DNA of 37,393 nt from Phoronis ovalis (GCA_028565635.1 JAOXYB010011123.1:1-37393), one strand, 5' to 3'. Positions 1-12,800 are shown, counted from the first letter of the stretch. The notes: a model not told the origin generated them from the sequence alone. Program-made: numbers and translations.

Positions 1-1713
1 ACAGTATAGGTTTGCCAGCCAGCCAGACTTGACTGGGGAACAGATATTATGGGGAACAGACTCGGTGGGTGCTTCCGAAGTGTCAACCTTGAAACTTTTA
101 ATCTTCCACAAACTGCATAAAGTATGAATAAAATGTTTAAAAATGGAAAATCTTTTTAACGTCTTTACAGTAAAAGATAGCAAGAAGTAAGGTTGTACTG
201 TACGTGTACGTCATTAAAATGTTCATACGCTACTCGTCTCTCGATCTCTGCAAGGAAAATTTAACATTTGAGCTGAACATTTATTAGTTTGCACCAATCT
301 AATCAAAAATAAGTAATACTTAGTTTTCAAATGACAACCTCGGTGGTGTGCTCTAATGACTTGTTTTAGTGACAAAATTCATATAGATAACAAAAAACAA
401 ATTTTATTGAATCTTCAATGAATCTTCATATTTCAAAATCATTCTTACTTGATGAGCTTTTTCAAAAGCATTCTACGACCGATTACGAAATGAAATTCAC
501 CTTCCACACACATCGTACACCATCTTCTAGGAATATTATATTGTTTCTTGATTCAATTGCAAGATTATAGTTTAACAAGAACTTTTCTATGTGAACTGAA
601 TGTAATCTTTCATGTTCAAGCAAGAACTTAATTTCAGAGTAAGTATCCAGTTTGTAGCACCTGATTCAGATTACTATACCTCATACATATAGGGGTATTA
701 AGTTAACAGAATATCCCATATGTATGGGGGAGTATTTCCAAGCCCGTTTCAATTGAGCAAGAGTTTTATATTACAGCACCAGATCTAACTTCCTACATGC
801 ATTATCTTCAGCATATGTTATAAGATGCCCTAGGGTATCTATAGACATCCATGCGCGTTAAAGCTTCATCGCCCATCAATGAGACGTTGTGTATGGCACA
901 TCTCGACTATACAAGGCAGGTCCATGGGTGGATTATCAACAAACTAGAGGGATGTTAGATACATGTAGCAGTCACACGTCGTATGATCTGTAAAGGTACC
1001 TACTAATATTGTTGTATTTTGCCATATTTTCGATTTAGACGAAAAAATTATCTGTTTTAGACGAACATATCAATGTATATTTTGTTAAATTTAAGAAAAA
1101 ATCAACACTTTATCGCTCATTCATTTGTATGATTTCTATTTCTTACTAAATAATGTAAAGGCATCTATTTATTGCTGTTATTGCTAGTTACTGTTGCTCT
1201 ATGTGAATACATTATGACCTTGTTATTTATTCAAGAAATAATATCAGATTAATCAAAAAGTATTTTATTGGATCCAATGACATTTGTTTTACTACATCAA
1301 CGTTACCCACCATAGGCATAACTAATATGTTGTAGTATTTACAAGCTTGGAACCCAGCCGACCCAGGTTCAAGTTTTTATACTTGTGTACTGGACTTCCA
1401 TTCCTAAATACCATGACTTCGTTTTAATTTGTTCATATTAGCATTTAGACCCCACTATTTACGAAGTTGTTCTAAACCATTCAGTTACAAACAGTAGGGA
1501 TTGACTCGTGACTTGAAAGTATTAAAACAAATTAAACTTCGATATTTTCAATTAAATAAAAAATAGAATTCACAAAACCTCTTGTGACAGTACACAGTAC
1601 ACAGATATACGACTAAGTATATTCTCATGAAATATGTATTTATTGCGGTTCATTTTTTGTCATCGATTTTTTTCCGATGTCAATTCTAATGAACGAATCC
1701 GCTATCCAGTATA
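1..1713. other. Non-coding flank with diverged duplicate segments
   Basis: I see no gene here. Two parts are diverged copies of sequence further right. About 190-400 resembles 5530-5715, sharing for example CGGTGGTGTGCTCT and ACTTGTTTTAGTG. About 1540-1660 resembles 5985-6110 and 25205-25340, sharing AAACCTCTTCTGACAGTACA-like sequence and GAAATATGTATT. The stretch at 60-200 also resembles 4390-4500 around GAAGTGTCAA. The second match lies in the 3' flank of both TRPC units, so this may be the flank of a third, older unit. The rest (400-1540) shows nothing I recognise. Confidence 0.55.
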
Positions 1714-2094
1714 CTAGTAGTCAGGACACCAGTTCCAACAAGTTTCTGGGCTCCACACACATCGACAGAACTCTGTACCACCACTACAGTGGTTGGGACC
1801 ACAATTAGCCGGATTAGCGCTGCAAGAATTCCCCCGGGAAAAGCAAATCTTTAGGGTGCCAGTGGATAAACAGGAGCACCCCCTGGACAAGTGGAATCTG
1901 TTGCACTTGTATCAGAACTGCTGCTTGAGCAAATTAGTTCGCCACCACTGCCGTCTGGACAGTACACAGTACACGGTGCTCCGGCATAACAATGGATGTC
2001 TTTTGCAATGCACCTGCAACTGTTACCAAAGCCTTTACTGTGATAATTGCTTGCATCAGACGTAACAGGCAGTATGTCCAGATGTTGGTGACAT
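1714..2094 (-). pseudogene. Cysteine-rich secreted-type exon with frameshift
   Basis: Read on the minus strand, a TTTTTAG acceptor is followed by an exon dense in cysteines: GNSCRCIAKDIHCYAGAPC, then CTVYCPDG, then LICSSSS and STCPGG. At a run of five G (complement of about 1880-1884) the frame is lost and GAPVYPLAP runs into TAA. One base away the cysteine pattern continues as CSCLSTGTLKICF, then CSANPANCGPNHC, then FCRCVWSPETCWNWCPDY and a stop. Both halves are Cys-rich and meet exactly at the homopolymer, so this reads as one last exon with a 1-nt deletion or a sequencing error. The spacing suggests a disulfide-rich extracellular protein. I do not recognise the family. A hydrophobic leader-like segment (MRVAIAIGLFLFTG) lies upstream at 2323-2364 before a GTGTAA donor, but its phase does not match, so the link is unproven. 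Confidence 0.5.
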
Positions 2095-2731
2095 CTAAAA
2101 ATAATAGGGTGGTGTAACCACGTGTCGTATATATTGAATGTCGGAGTAAATCATGATTACATGTCGAATATACAAACCTCATAGGTCATCAGATGCTTTA
2201 TGAGCGTTAAGTTGATCTGAATACAACAAATATCGCATTCCATACATTGTTTGAATAATTGACAAATCTGTACGTAAATACATATATACAAGACAAATTT
2301 CACGCTTATCATTCACAATTACACCAGTAAACAAAAACAATCCTATTGCAATGGCTACTCTCATCCGCAAGTTTGCTGGCATTCTGGGTTGGTTGTGTTA
2401 CAACAATGTATTCCACACTGTAATGTTTATTTCTTAAAATTATTTTTTTATTGTCTGCTACGTAAGCAGAATAAAAAACTGGGTTACAACACAGGCAGCC
2501 CATAAATGTTATCTTCATATATTTTTAAAATTACTCTTACCTTATCTACTACTAATAAATCAGTAAATAAATTACTAAAAACACTCTTATTTCTGTCTTT
2601 ACATAAACGTCATTTAGTTGACGGCACGAAATTAACGTATTATAGATGACGCTTTACACTTTTATACGCTGTGATCCTTTATATTTTAGCATAAAAATCA
2701 CAAAAATTGGATATATAGATATATTTACGAT
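2095..2731. other. Intergenic or intronic stretch, possible signal-peptide exon
   Basis: The only feature of note is a minus-strand hydrophobic segment at 2323-2364, starting with ATG and followed by a possible GTGTAA donor. It would suit the first exon of the cysteine-rich gene, but its phase (1) does not match the acceptor phase (2). Otherwise nothing is recognised. Confidence 0.3.
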
Positions 2732-2756
2732 GTTTCATTCTTTCGGTGTTCATCAG
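2732..2756 (-). ncRNA. Hammerhead-ribozyme-like core, degenerate
   Basis: On the minus strand the sequence reads CTGATGA, a 13-nt CACC-GAAA-containing spacer, then GAAAC. These are the two conserved boxes of a hammerhead ribozyme core, which Penelope-like elements are known to carry near their 3' ends. Stem II is imperfect: the CACC side would need GGTG but faces GAATG. Upstream on the same strand lies a hairpin built from GTGTGATATTACACCAC and GTGGTGTCACACAC (2766-2833). It is most likely a relic of the Penelope-like element whose ORF end lies at 3777-4300. Confidence 0.3.
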
Positions 2757-2845
2757 GTTTGAAGTTATGTGTGTGACACCACATCATCCACAGTATTATG
2801 ACATCATATAAGTGGTGTAATATCACACACATATAGCATTATAAT

Positions 2846-3713
2846 TACTGTTGATCTCATAATGTATAAATAATCGAAATTTCGCAATAACTTTGGGAAA
2901 AACATAATTTCCTTCAAGGCATCTGAATAAAAGTGAAAACGGTGACACCACCTAATGTAGAACGTGGTATTTTGAATTTTTCAAATGCTGATTTTTTTTA
3001 TGAAAACTGTTTTAAAAACTTGGACGTAAAATCAACATAGAAAACAAATATCTCGCCAGATGTCGCCGAATATCATAAGGAGGGTAGTTAGAAGAGCTTT
3101 ATGCAGATGCAAGGGAAATGCCAAAACATACGAAATATGCAGAATCACCGTGTGATGATTATCATAGTTTTTCTATGTGACATGTAAAACATTGCCAAAA
3201 CATTCCACATGGGAGTATCTTTTCCATATCGTTTACGAAGTTTAAATATGTTTGTGACTATGTTTTCCTCCTCATGAAGTTTCAAAGTATTATTTATAAC
3301 TTGTTTGGTATAATCAGATAATTTGCTTTTAAGCGGCATGCTTCTCGCTACTTTTTGGGAGTGTCCCTTAGTAAAGTTCATGTTACGCAAGTGCTAGACA
3401 AAAGATTCTTTACAAGGATGTTGTACTTCTCAATTGATATGGAAATTACCACTGTTTTCCTTTAGTGTTGATTTCCCATGTAAAGCGAGTGCAACGACAT
3501 CTGGCGAGATACTTGTTTTCTATGTTGATTTTACGTCCAAGTTTTTAAAGCATTCTTCATTAAAAAATCAGCATTTGAAAAATTCAAAATACCACGTTCT
3601 ACATTAAGTGGTGTCGCCGTTTTCACTTTTATTCAGGTGCCTTGAAGGAAATTATGTTTTTCCCAAAGTTATTGCGAAATTTCGATTATTTATACATTAT
3701 GAGATCAACAGTA
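2846..3713. repeat. Foldback element with about 220-bp inverted arms
   Basis: The left arm (2846-3065) and right arm (3495-3713) are inverted copies of each other over about 220 bp with few differences. They run from TACTGTTGATCTC inward to ATCTCGCCAGATGTCG. The 430-bp centre holds an 81-codon minus-strand ORF (3145-3390) of no recognised family. No clear target duplication was found. The element sits between the stop codon of a Penelope-like ORF and its putative 3' ribozyme relic, so it may have inserted into that element. A diverged piece of one arm recurs at about 21313-21380. Confidence 0.8.
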
Positions 3714-3776
3714 GTACAAACAGGCATCATTACATATTACAATTATAAAATCAAGTTCTTTTTCCATTAGGCATTT

Positions 3777-4300
3777 GTGTGTTTAATTTTTTAACCACAT
3801 TTTTGCACAAAATTTTCTGTAAGTTGTATCATTAATTCTTATATTTTCTATACATATTATTCCAAAATCCGCCAAACTATGATTAGTATTGTTAAAATGC
3901 ATGGAAACTTCGTGGTCCTTTGAATTATTTCTTATTTTTGATAAATGATTGTTAATCCGTTCGTATACTGTATTCTCCGTTTCTTCCACATGTACAATTT
4001 TATTACATCTTTGCACATATACTGTATATAAAGTTCTTTGATTTGCAGTTTATAGTTGTGATGATATTAAATGTTTTTCCAGTAATACTTTTGAAGGTAG
4101 ATTCGTCCATAATGTAAGGACATAATGCACAGTTATTTCCACATTTTTGTTTCCAATCTCGTCATGTTTTTTTCTCATATAATATTGGTTGTTCAGTTTT
4201 TTATGGACCAAAATATCTCCTAAGCTTTTTCCCTTTTGAATGCAATTATAGGTGTTTTTTTAAATACATTTTTCATGTTATCCGTTTGAAAACCTGAAGC
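3777..4300 (-). mobile_element. Penelope-like element, GIY-YIG endonuclease end (degraded)
   Basis: Minus-strand reading gives the characteristic 3' part of a Penelope-like retroelement. Near 4200-4250 is KGKSLGDILVHKKLN, the linker seen after the reverse transcriptase in this group. A cysteine motif with CALC follows in a shifted frame. At 3783-4016 comes the GIY-YIG-type endonuclease region: KIVHVEETENTVYERINNHL, KDHEVSMHFN, HSLADF and YRKFCAKMWLKN. The frame is broken between the linker and the endonuclease. The usual YVGET is IVHVEET. The reverse transcriptase itself is not seen upstream, so this is a 5'-truncated dead copy. The family call rests on these motifs. Confidence 0.72.
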
Positions 4301-5910
4301 AATAAAAGCAGTTTAATTTATTACCTCGTGACCTGAAAACTGCTCATTCCTGTTTACTGGATACATGCCATGTTCACTATTTAGATTAATTTGCGTCCTT
4401 GAAGTGTCAAACTTGAAACTTATAGTATTTCATAAAATATGCACAAACTAACTACAAAAAATGTTTTTAATGTTCTTGTCTTTGCAGGTAAATAGGACAA
4501 ATCACGCTGGTCACGTTATTGGTACCAAACCGCGTTATGGCTATTTTGCTTGTGTGAATAGTACCCTTCACGTTGTGCTCCATATCTCTAAAAGGAATCA
4601 TCTAGTTGACACTAAAATTTACAGTCATTGCGAATATCAACTTTATTTGTAATTTTGTATTTTTTCGTTTTATTTTTAATATCATTTGCGTATTAGGCCG
4701 GGTTTTGCCTTGCTTCTTCATATGTTAGTAATGCTTCATATATTTATAGAGGAATTAAAATGTTTCACGGAATTGTGTGTTTACGATGATTGTTTAATAT
4801 GTATTACTTTTATGAAAGCATATTTCCCAAAAATACTGTTGCTATGGCAACCATTTCCATTTTTTGCTAAACACGTTGGTCGCATCGTCCAATAATTTAT
4901 GCAGAATTATTTGTCAGTTTCAGTGATAGTGTATAAGGTTACACCGTGTTCGATCAACATTTTTTATTTCAATGTCTAGATAATCTTTATCATTAAGCAT
5001 TATCTTAACTTTACAATTTAAAATCTTCTATGATGTATATGCTTTCCAATGATATACAATACAGGTATGGGCCGAATTAAGCTAGTGCGGAGCCTGTAGC
5101 ATAGCTATGGCGGGTCCTGTAGCATAGCTATGTGCGAGAGAAAACTATCAGTTCAGTAATCGAAAAAGGTCGCTGAAACGTCTCCGTGCTGCAAGAAAAA
5201 AATTGACAAGCAAAAAAAAGGCCATTTCCACTCCTATTGTACCAATACGTCCAGAACTACAATTTACAAGTTACATTTTCTAGATTTAGCATGAGCAAAT
5301 TTGTTGATGATACAGGAGATGTCTATTTCACGCAGAAGCTCATGTTCAATGCTCATTGGAGTGATATTGTAAAGCTTGCAAGCATTTAGTGCGGGGCCCT
5401 CGAAAATGCGGGGCCCGTAGCATATGCTACTTTTGCTACTAGGTTAATCCATTACTGGGTATACATTTCTGATAAATAGTACCAATATCGTGATCGGCGA
5501 GAAAAAGGAAAGCTGCACTGTAGAAGCGTGTCATATAAAGTCCCATACGCTACTCATGTATCCCCTGAGCGAAAATTTAATATTTGAAAAGAACATTCAT
5601 TTATTTGCAACGAACTAATCAAAAATATGTAGCACTTATTTTTCAGATGACATCTTCGGTGGTGTGCTCTGTTGACTTGTTTTTTAGTGTCAAAATTCAT
5701 ACTGATAGCAATAAAAAATTAAATACATCTATATTTTAAATCATTTTTAAAATTGGGCAGATAGTGTTTGTTGTATTTGGAAAACACAAATACAATGTTC
5801 ACTCTCTAAAATTTTACTTTATAGAGGAAATCAAAATGAAACGTTGAAATATTCTAGTTAATTTTAGTTTCCAAGTAAGCACATATGTATCTCGTAAATG
5901 TCAAAAGTAA
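4301..5910. other. No gene seen; short dispersed repeats
   Basis: Holds pieces repeated elsewhere. About 4390-4500 resembles 60-200. About 5140-5260 recurs at 30475-30605 inside the B-specific insertion, sharing AAACGTCTC and TTTCCACTCCTA. About 5530-5715 resembles 190-400. A short direct repeat CCTGTAGCATAGCTATG occurs twice at 5093-5132, and a related GCGGGGCCC-GTAGCATA motif lies at 5393-5428. No coding exon is supported. Confidence 0.5.
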
Positions 5911-5986
5911 CATAATAGATTGTGAATGGCTTGTATTTTACAAAACACTTTTCAAAACAACTATAAAAACACAATTCAATCTAGAC

Positions 5987-5992
5987 TTTATT
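5987..5992 (-). promoter_or_regulatory. Possible poly(A) signal of TRPC copy A
   Basis: AATAAA on the minus strand about 445 nt after the TRPC-A stop. The same hexamer is kept in copy B at 25214-25219. Conservation between copies is the only support. Confidence 0.3.
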
Positions 5993-6436
5993 TTCAATAT
6001 AATAAAAAATAGGATTCAAAAAACCTCTTCTGACAGTACACAGATAAGCTGTACAAAAACGACTAAGAATATTCTCGTGAAATATGTATTACTGTGGCTT
6101 GTTTTTTGTAAAAACGGACAGCAAAGTCATTTTCTGTGGTGTAACAGATCTGCGGTTGAAATCACCACCGTACCATTTGCTGGCAAGAGAAGGTATATAT
6201 TATCCTCGTCTTCAGTACATGTATGACGTCTACTGTGAGGACAATATATAGGAGACATAACGTCAAGGTGACAAAGTACATTTCTTGTTGTGACAGAAAT
6301 TGACTTTTCTACTAAAATAGTTTTAACTAAATTTTCGCATTTATAAGAAAGGGAACTGCATCACTGACTATTTCTATTGCATCCATAAAACATTTCGTTG
6401 CGATATGTTGAATACACTAGTCAAATGATTATAAAT

Positions 6437-6807
6437 TTAAATTGTATTTGGAAATGTAAAATATGTTACAAGCATCTGTCTAATTTGGTCTTCCGGACCA
6501 GTTTCATTAATTGTTTCACTTCGCGTATTTGGCGAGTTCGATTTTGATAAGTCAGGATGTTCATTTTGTTGATTTGTAGGTGATACAAAAATTTCAGGGC
6601 ACTGTATGTCAGCTGAAGTCAATGCATCTCCTCGATTTTCTTTTCTAATACTTTCCGGAGGAGGAGGATCAGACGAATGAGTAGCACTCTGGATAGGCTG
6701 TATTTCATTTTCCACGATTGGTTTGTCAGTTTCATCATATGCACTATGTTGCTGCGGGAAAGCTTGCTTGGTTTTGGTTCTGGTTCGTGAAATGGTAAAT
6801 TTTTCAT
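6437..6807 (-). CDS. TRPC-A exon 13 (C-terminal tail, stop)
   Basis: Acceptor TTTCAG; phase 1 in. Polar tail with a short proline run (SSDPPPPES), SPTNQQNEHPDL and the end LVTYFTFPNTI before TAA at 6437-6439. Disordered in appearance, with no recognised domain. Confidence 0.88.
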
Positions 6808-9800
6808 CTGAAACAAATATAGGACAATGGGCAAGTAATAGACTATGTAACAATTGCCAATACCAACCATCCATAATTAAGTTATTTTAATCGCCATGAT
6901 AAAATTTGTTTTGTAGCAAAAAGTGTCAACAAATTATTTAAAAAGATAAGTCTCACCATTAATTTCCTGGTCTTTTTCGGGTGCAGCAACAAGAACTTCT
7001 AGGTTCTCCCCCTTAAGACAAGTACGATAATACCTTTTTTTCAGTTTCTGCATTAATGCTGGGTATTCCTTTTTATACGTTTTTTGTTTTTTATTGTATT
7101 TGCTTTTAGAGCATTTATTTCGAAAGAAATAAATCAACAGCTTGCTGTATTTAATCAATGATTTTGCAGTTGGTATTATATTGAATGGAACAGGTAATAT
7201 TTCTCCACCACAGATATAATTCAACCAAAGTCCTGTTCTGGCATATTTCCATTCCATATCTCTGGACTCCTGAAACATACATTACAAAATGATACTCTGT
7301 AGGTCTGTGTTTGTGCTAATAGACAATGAGCGTTTGGCAGAAAGTAAGTCGAAAACTTAATTATAAAAAATTGCCAATTAACATTTTGTAAAAAACATTC
7401 ATATCTAAATAATAAGGACAACAATATTTACGTACATCTGTTTTCTCAAAAGAAGCCGACAGCATTGCAATTAACATATTGATAAGCATAATGACAATGA
7501 TGAGGTGAAATGTTCCAAACAGAAGGAATCCAACAACTTGAACAAAGTAATGATCTTTTGCGTCTACGAGTGTGTTATCAATTTCACCCATTCCAAACAT
7601 TGACCAGAACAAAGAATGAAAGGTCTCAATAATCCTGAAACAAACTTATACTAGTTTAGGATGCGCCAAAACATTTTGCAGCCTTATAGAAATGTTCCTT
7701 ACGTGCTATGCAATATATTATAACAGCAGTTCTTAATTTTACACAAATTTCATCATGACAGTCAGGAAAAGCCAAGGGCTGAACGAATTTAGTAAAGTTT
7801 GGTGCAATTTTTCTCACTTTATAGTATAACCATTTTTGTCGTGACATTCCTAACTGCATCCTTTTTTACCTTTAAAAATGTTGCATTGCATTCGGAAAGA
7901 CCAAGGTCGTGACGTGACGTGATAAGGGAAGAGAATGAGTTTACGAATCAATTCTTAGAGAAAAAGTTTATAAAAACAAGTAGTGAAACACTAATCGTGT
8001 CATAAAACTTCAACTTACCCTCCGAAAGCCTTATTGCTGACATTACCTTCTGGTGTCAGATATGGTCCATAAAACATGTACAAATTATGAATTCCAATGA
8101 GGAATGCTAAGAAAACTATGACCAGTAAAGATAAAAAATGCATCATATCCACCATAACTTTGCCTAAAAATAAGTGACATTGATCAGTTTTCAAAGAATT
8201 CATTGCATTCGTTGGAACATCAGGTCTACGTGCAGTCATTCAATGGCATGGAAATTAAGAAGCAATGTTACTCTGGCAGTAGTCAGCAGCACTGATGATA
8301 TTGAAATAACAAATAGATTTACTAACATTATCATACAATAAACTTGTATATACAAGTGTTAATTTTTGGAACAAAGGATTTTCTATAGAGAATACAGTTC
8401 TCTTTTGTGTGCTACACTTGCTCTGACTTGTGACCAGCACAATAGGACTCACCTAGCACCACAAGTAACGGGCCAAGTTTTTCAAATGCAGGCAAAATGT
8501 ACAAAAGTCTAGCGAAGCTCACAACAGTAGCAACCGCATACAAACAATCAGCAATAATTTCAGGGTCAAAACCATCCCAGTGATACCGATCTGCAAAAAG
8601 AAGTTATACTATATATGCTTTGAAATTCAAAAACTGGTTCATCATTAGTAACTTCATGCATGTTGATCGTACGAGTGCTCCACCAGAAGCATAATTCTTG
8701 AAAGAAATTATGTTCAATTTGTCCTAGGATGTATAAACTATATTCTAGGTAAGTGTAAGAATTTCACATTTTCTGGCAACCTTTTATGCATATTATGTAA
8801 TTAAATTGAACTACATGGAGCAACAAACTTTTGTGTTTTTGTAAACTGATGTTCTTGTGTGCTGCAAAATTGTTAACTATCCAAATATTTTGGACGTGTT
8901 TCAAAAATTATTCAGTTATCTGCATCTTGGAAGGCAAAAGCTACAGTTTACGATGCCTTGTTTATTAACTGATATCAGTTGATCATATTGTGTACAGCAA
9001 AGATCACTAATCAATGCAAACCAAAGTACTCGTAATAATTTGAAGAGTATGTATAACACCTACTTGGTTCCAAATAATACTGCACGTTATTTGGGTAAGG
9101 ACCAGTTGGATTTTCTATTTGATACTGTAGAGCACGTGAAGATTTTACAAACGCAATAAATCTGCAGACGTATGAAATCCAGTACAAAACAATCATGGAA
9201 GTGTCCAGACAGTTGAAGGCACTTAGTAAATATCGCTTTATACCACACGAGTATAACTGTTTTAGTCCAGCCCACGTGTAACCTGTAAAGTACAAAATTG
9301 AAAGGGTATTTAACGAAATACCTTACAATTTATTACCACATTAGAAGTACTTAGCAGGACACAACTGGATGTAGTCCCTGGCGTAAAATGAGGCGGTAAA
9401 AAAATAAGAGATAAGCCTGGAGATAAGTACAGCAGCTCAGCTGAAAACCTTTTCGAACTACTTCTAACCCTATGAGCACCAACCGAATAATCCGCCTAGT
9501 GCTGCTTTTTATGCGCGAATATATGTAACTAAATTACATTACTCCCTTCTGTTCAATAGTTTCCTATACATACATGAACAACCATGTTTAGTAGAGATAT
9601 TCCGATTCTATAGATATTTTCCCGGGAGTCCGACTCAAATCAATGTTTGGTACCCATGTGCGTGAACTAAAACGCGTAAAAAGGGTGAATTTCAAGAAGT
9701 ACGTTCACGCGCGTTACGTATTTCGATAAAATATACAAAAAGGTACATTATCTGATTAACTGTACGCGTTTTGGGTATCCAAATCTATCAAAATCTAGAT

Positions 9801-12800
9801 TAAAACCGCCAATCACTTGACCAAACTTCGTTTTGAAAGTTCGAGTGAATTTCCAATAATTCCATTTCCCGGGCATTTTCCAAAAAAATTCTCAACGCAC
9901 TTGTGGTATCTAAAATTTCATCCAGTCAGTGAAAAGGGGTCAAAACGCATTTAGGGGCTTTTAAAAAAAAACATTCACACACATGAGTACTAGAAATATA
10001 TTTGAGTCGGACCCCCGGGGATATTTTACTTACCTATGAGATAAAAGTAGATTAAATACTGATTCCAAGTCATCGAAGTATTTCTCTCTGTAGTTATTTT
10101 GTCAAATTTACCAATTATCCGAAATGTGGATAATACCAGAAAAAGGAGGAAGAACAAATACAAAATTGAATGGGAATAGAACTTAATCACTGGGAATCGC
10201 AAAGCATTGATATAAAAGAAAGGTATCTTGTATAACGGCCACTGAAATTAGAAAACACAATGCCTATAGCGCAATTTTGCGGTATTAAATCCGGGTATTA
10301 AATTTCATCTCTGTAAATAACAAGTTCTGGTGCAAGACTTTATTCCGTACTGGTAGTAACGCTTAATTAACTTGGAGTAAACTGATTTAACTTAATAAGC
10401 AGATGATCAAAATAAAACTGAATACTATATCAACATGCTAATTGTAGTTTTAGCTCGTGTTCACACATGTTTTAAAATATTGTTTACTTTTTGTTGAACA
10501 GTACGGAATCGACAAAAATATTAGAAAACACCAAACCAACACATGACGAAATAATAAGTAACAATTTTTCTTTAATTTTTGAATTGAAACTTCAATGTGA
10601 TTACGAAATCATTGTATAGGCTTTTTGCACCTTTTGCGTTCCATATTTTGCACATTCAGGTTTTTCACTTCCATGAGGTTTCTTTTTTGGCTTGTAAAGT
10701 GTAGCAAATTCACCAAAAAAGACATAACCAATACCGAGCAAAAGCCAGACTGGCAAACCCAATAAGCACAGTAGACCTTTAGTTACATTTGAGTGATTCA
10801 AGAAAAATTTTCTTTGTCTTGGTGACCTTCCATAAAATTTCTCACTGAGATGCCTTTGGACAAAATCGTGAGTCACAAACTGAAATAAATAAATATTATG
10901 TGTGCAATTTTAATTAATATAATCACAATTTAGCAACAATCACTTTCCACTTGTATAATTAAAATATGCGGAGTTAAAAACTCTAAGAAATGTCATTTAC
11001 CGGTCGCTCATGTCTATTATATTTAGGTAAAAGATTATTTCTTAAATAGAAATATTACATGAGAAACTGTTACGGCGATTAATCTTGGAAACACCTATAG
11101 TTGTTTTAGTACCAGAAATAGAAAAGTGAAAGTTATTCAATGCTATTAAAGTTTTTAAATTAGAAAGTAAGATATTTGTTCAGGCGCAGTCTGAATAAAT
11201 GTATCCGTTAGTGTGCTGTACCCTCTCCAACCAACGTCTGGGCTTAACCATAATCAATTTTTATTTTATTCCTTCAATTTAATATTTTGCCAACCGAAAT
11301 AAGCCTTTCTCTCCGCGTGATCCGTTGTCGCCTACCACGTCTATTCTATCATTGTGACTCATTCTGAATATATAGGCGGTATCGCTTGCTTTTTGCTTAG
11401 CGGATTATACATAAGCTCTGGCAACACAGCATGTGTGTGATCGACCCCCTACCCGCTTAGTCCATTGTTGTACCTATTATTGTAAGCTGCAATTTGATTG
11501 ATGTCAATACTTTCGTGACACTTTATATAGAAATAAAGGGATTATCGCTATTCTGCTTTTCGAGATAATAAACAAAAATTGCATGGCTATATATGTTTAA
11601 GCCCAGATGTTAGTTGAGAAGGTACAGAACACTAACGGGTGGATTTATTCAGATTGGTTCAAGCGTTGATGTAATTTTGACATCAAGAAGTAAAAAAAAA
11701 CACAAATTTTATTGACCCTCCTTCTTGGGAATATCAGCTTCACTATCAGTAAGAATTGACCGGCTGGAACTTTTGTATTTACGTGGATGTCAACTTCAGA
11801 CTTTTTTTGACTTTTGACTTTTATATTTTGGATTGCTACCAATGAATAACCAAAACATAACCAGGAAGAAAGATCGAAGCTGCGTCCTTTGCGTGTTTAT
11901 ACGACTTTTTCCGAAATTTTGTTTGCATCCCCATTATATCATATTTTGAGTTTGGTTTTAAATCTATCATTTGTGGAATACATTTCTGTAAAAAATTAGT
12001 TTTGATGTTATTTTTTCGAAATATTGGGATTACGCCGAACAGCACATATCTTACTAATTAACGCCACTACTCCCTTGTGGCTCAAAATAAGCAATAATGT
12101 GTAAATTAATTAAATTTATTGAGTAAATTCAGTTAGGTCTTATGTGATATATGTGTAAATTATTTTTTTTTTTGAATACTGTGTTAATCAAAATTACTAT
12201 AATTAAGTGTATAATTTAGGCGAAATTTAACTGTTTAACCTTTTTAATGCCTTTTGCCTCTGTTCGTATGACTCGTGCAAGTGATTTATATTCCCCTTCC
12301 TTTTCTGGAGAACGGCAGCGATTAAGCAGCATACTCAGTTCTGTCTTCGTTCTACACAATTGTAGCATGTCACAGGTAAAAACCTCTACTTGGTCAGCAA
12401 GTTTCAGATATTCTGTCTGTAAAATAATACTAGTAACCTGACTTAAACATGCCAAGTAATTCAGATTATAATTTAAAAATTATAAAGTTGCAGTAAATTA
12501 CTTACTGAAACTTATAAAGTTTATGAATAATATGTTCTTTTAATTTTCGTACCAAATTTAGTTTCATCTAACTGAATAATCTTAACTAAATATTCAAGCA
12601 TGCCTATAAGTTTCTGTCTTTGATCATCACACTAAGTTTTGAACACGTCTGGGATCATTTGTCATACTTATATAGTGCAGTACCTCTTAAATGAATATCA
12701 TCATTTTAGAATTTTAAACTTGATACAAACTTGGTACAGATATATACATGTAAATATGAATTCGGGGTATAATATACCAAAATGCGTAAAGAAAATAACA

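Noticed and set aside
1793-2065. 90-codon plus-strand ORF
   Set aside because: Antisense of the cysteine-rich minus-strand exon; the opposite strand has the acceptor, Cys spacing and stop.
3145-3390. 81-codon minus-strand ORF in the foldback element
   Set aside because: No recognised motif and no homologue visible in the window; kept only as a note under the repeat.
4461-4652. Plus-strand ORF preceded by TTTGCAG
   Set aside because: Composition looks random, with no partner exon, no domain and no copy in the duplicated units.
12247-12441. Plus-strand ORF (and its twin at 32848-33078)
   Set aside because: Shadow of TRPC exon 5 on the opposite strand.
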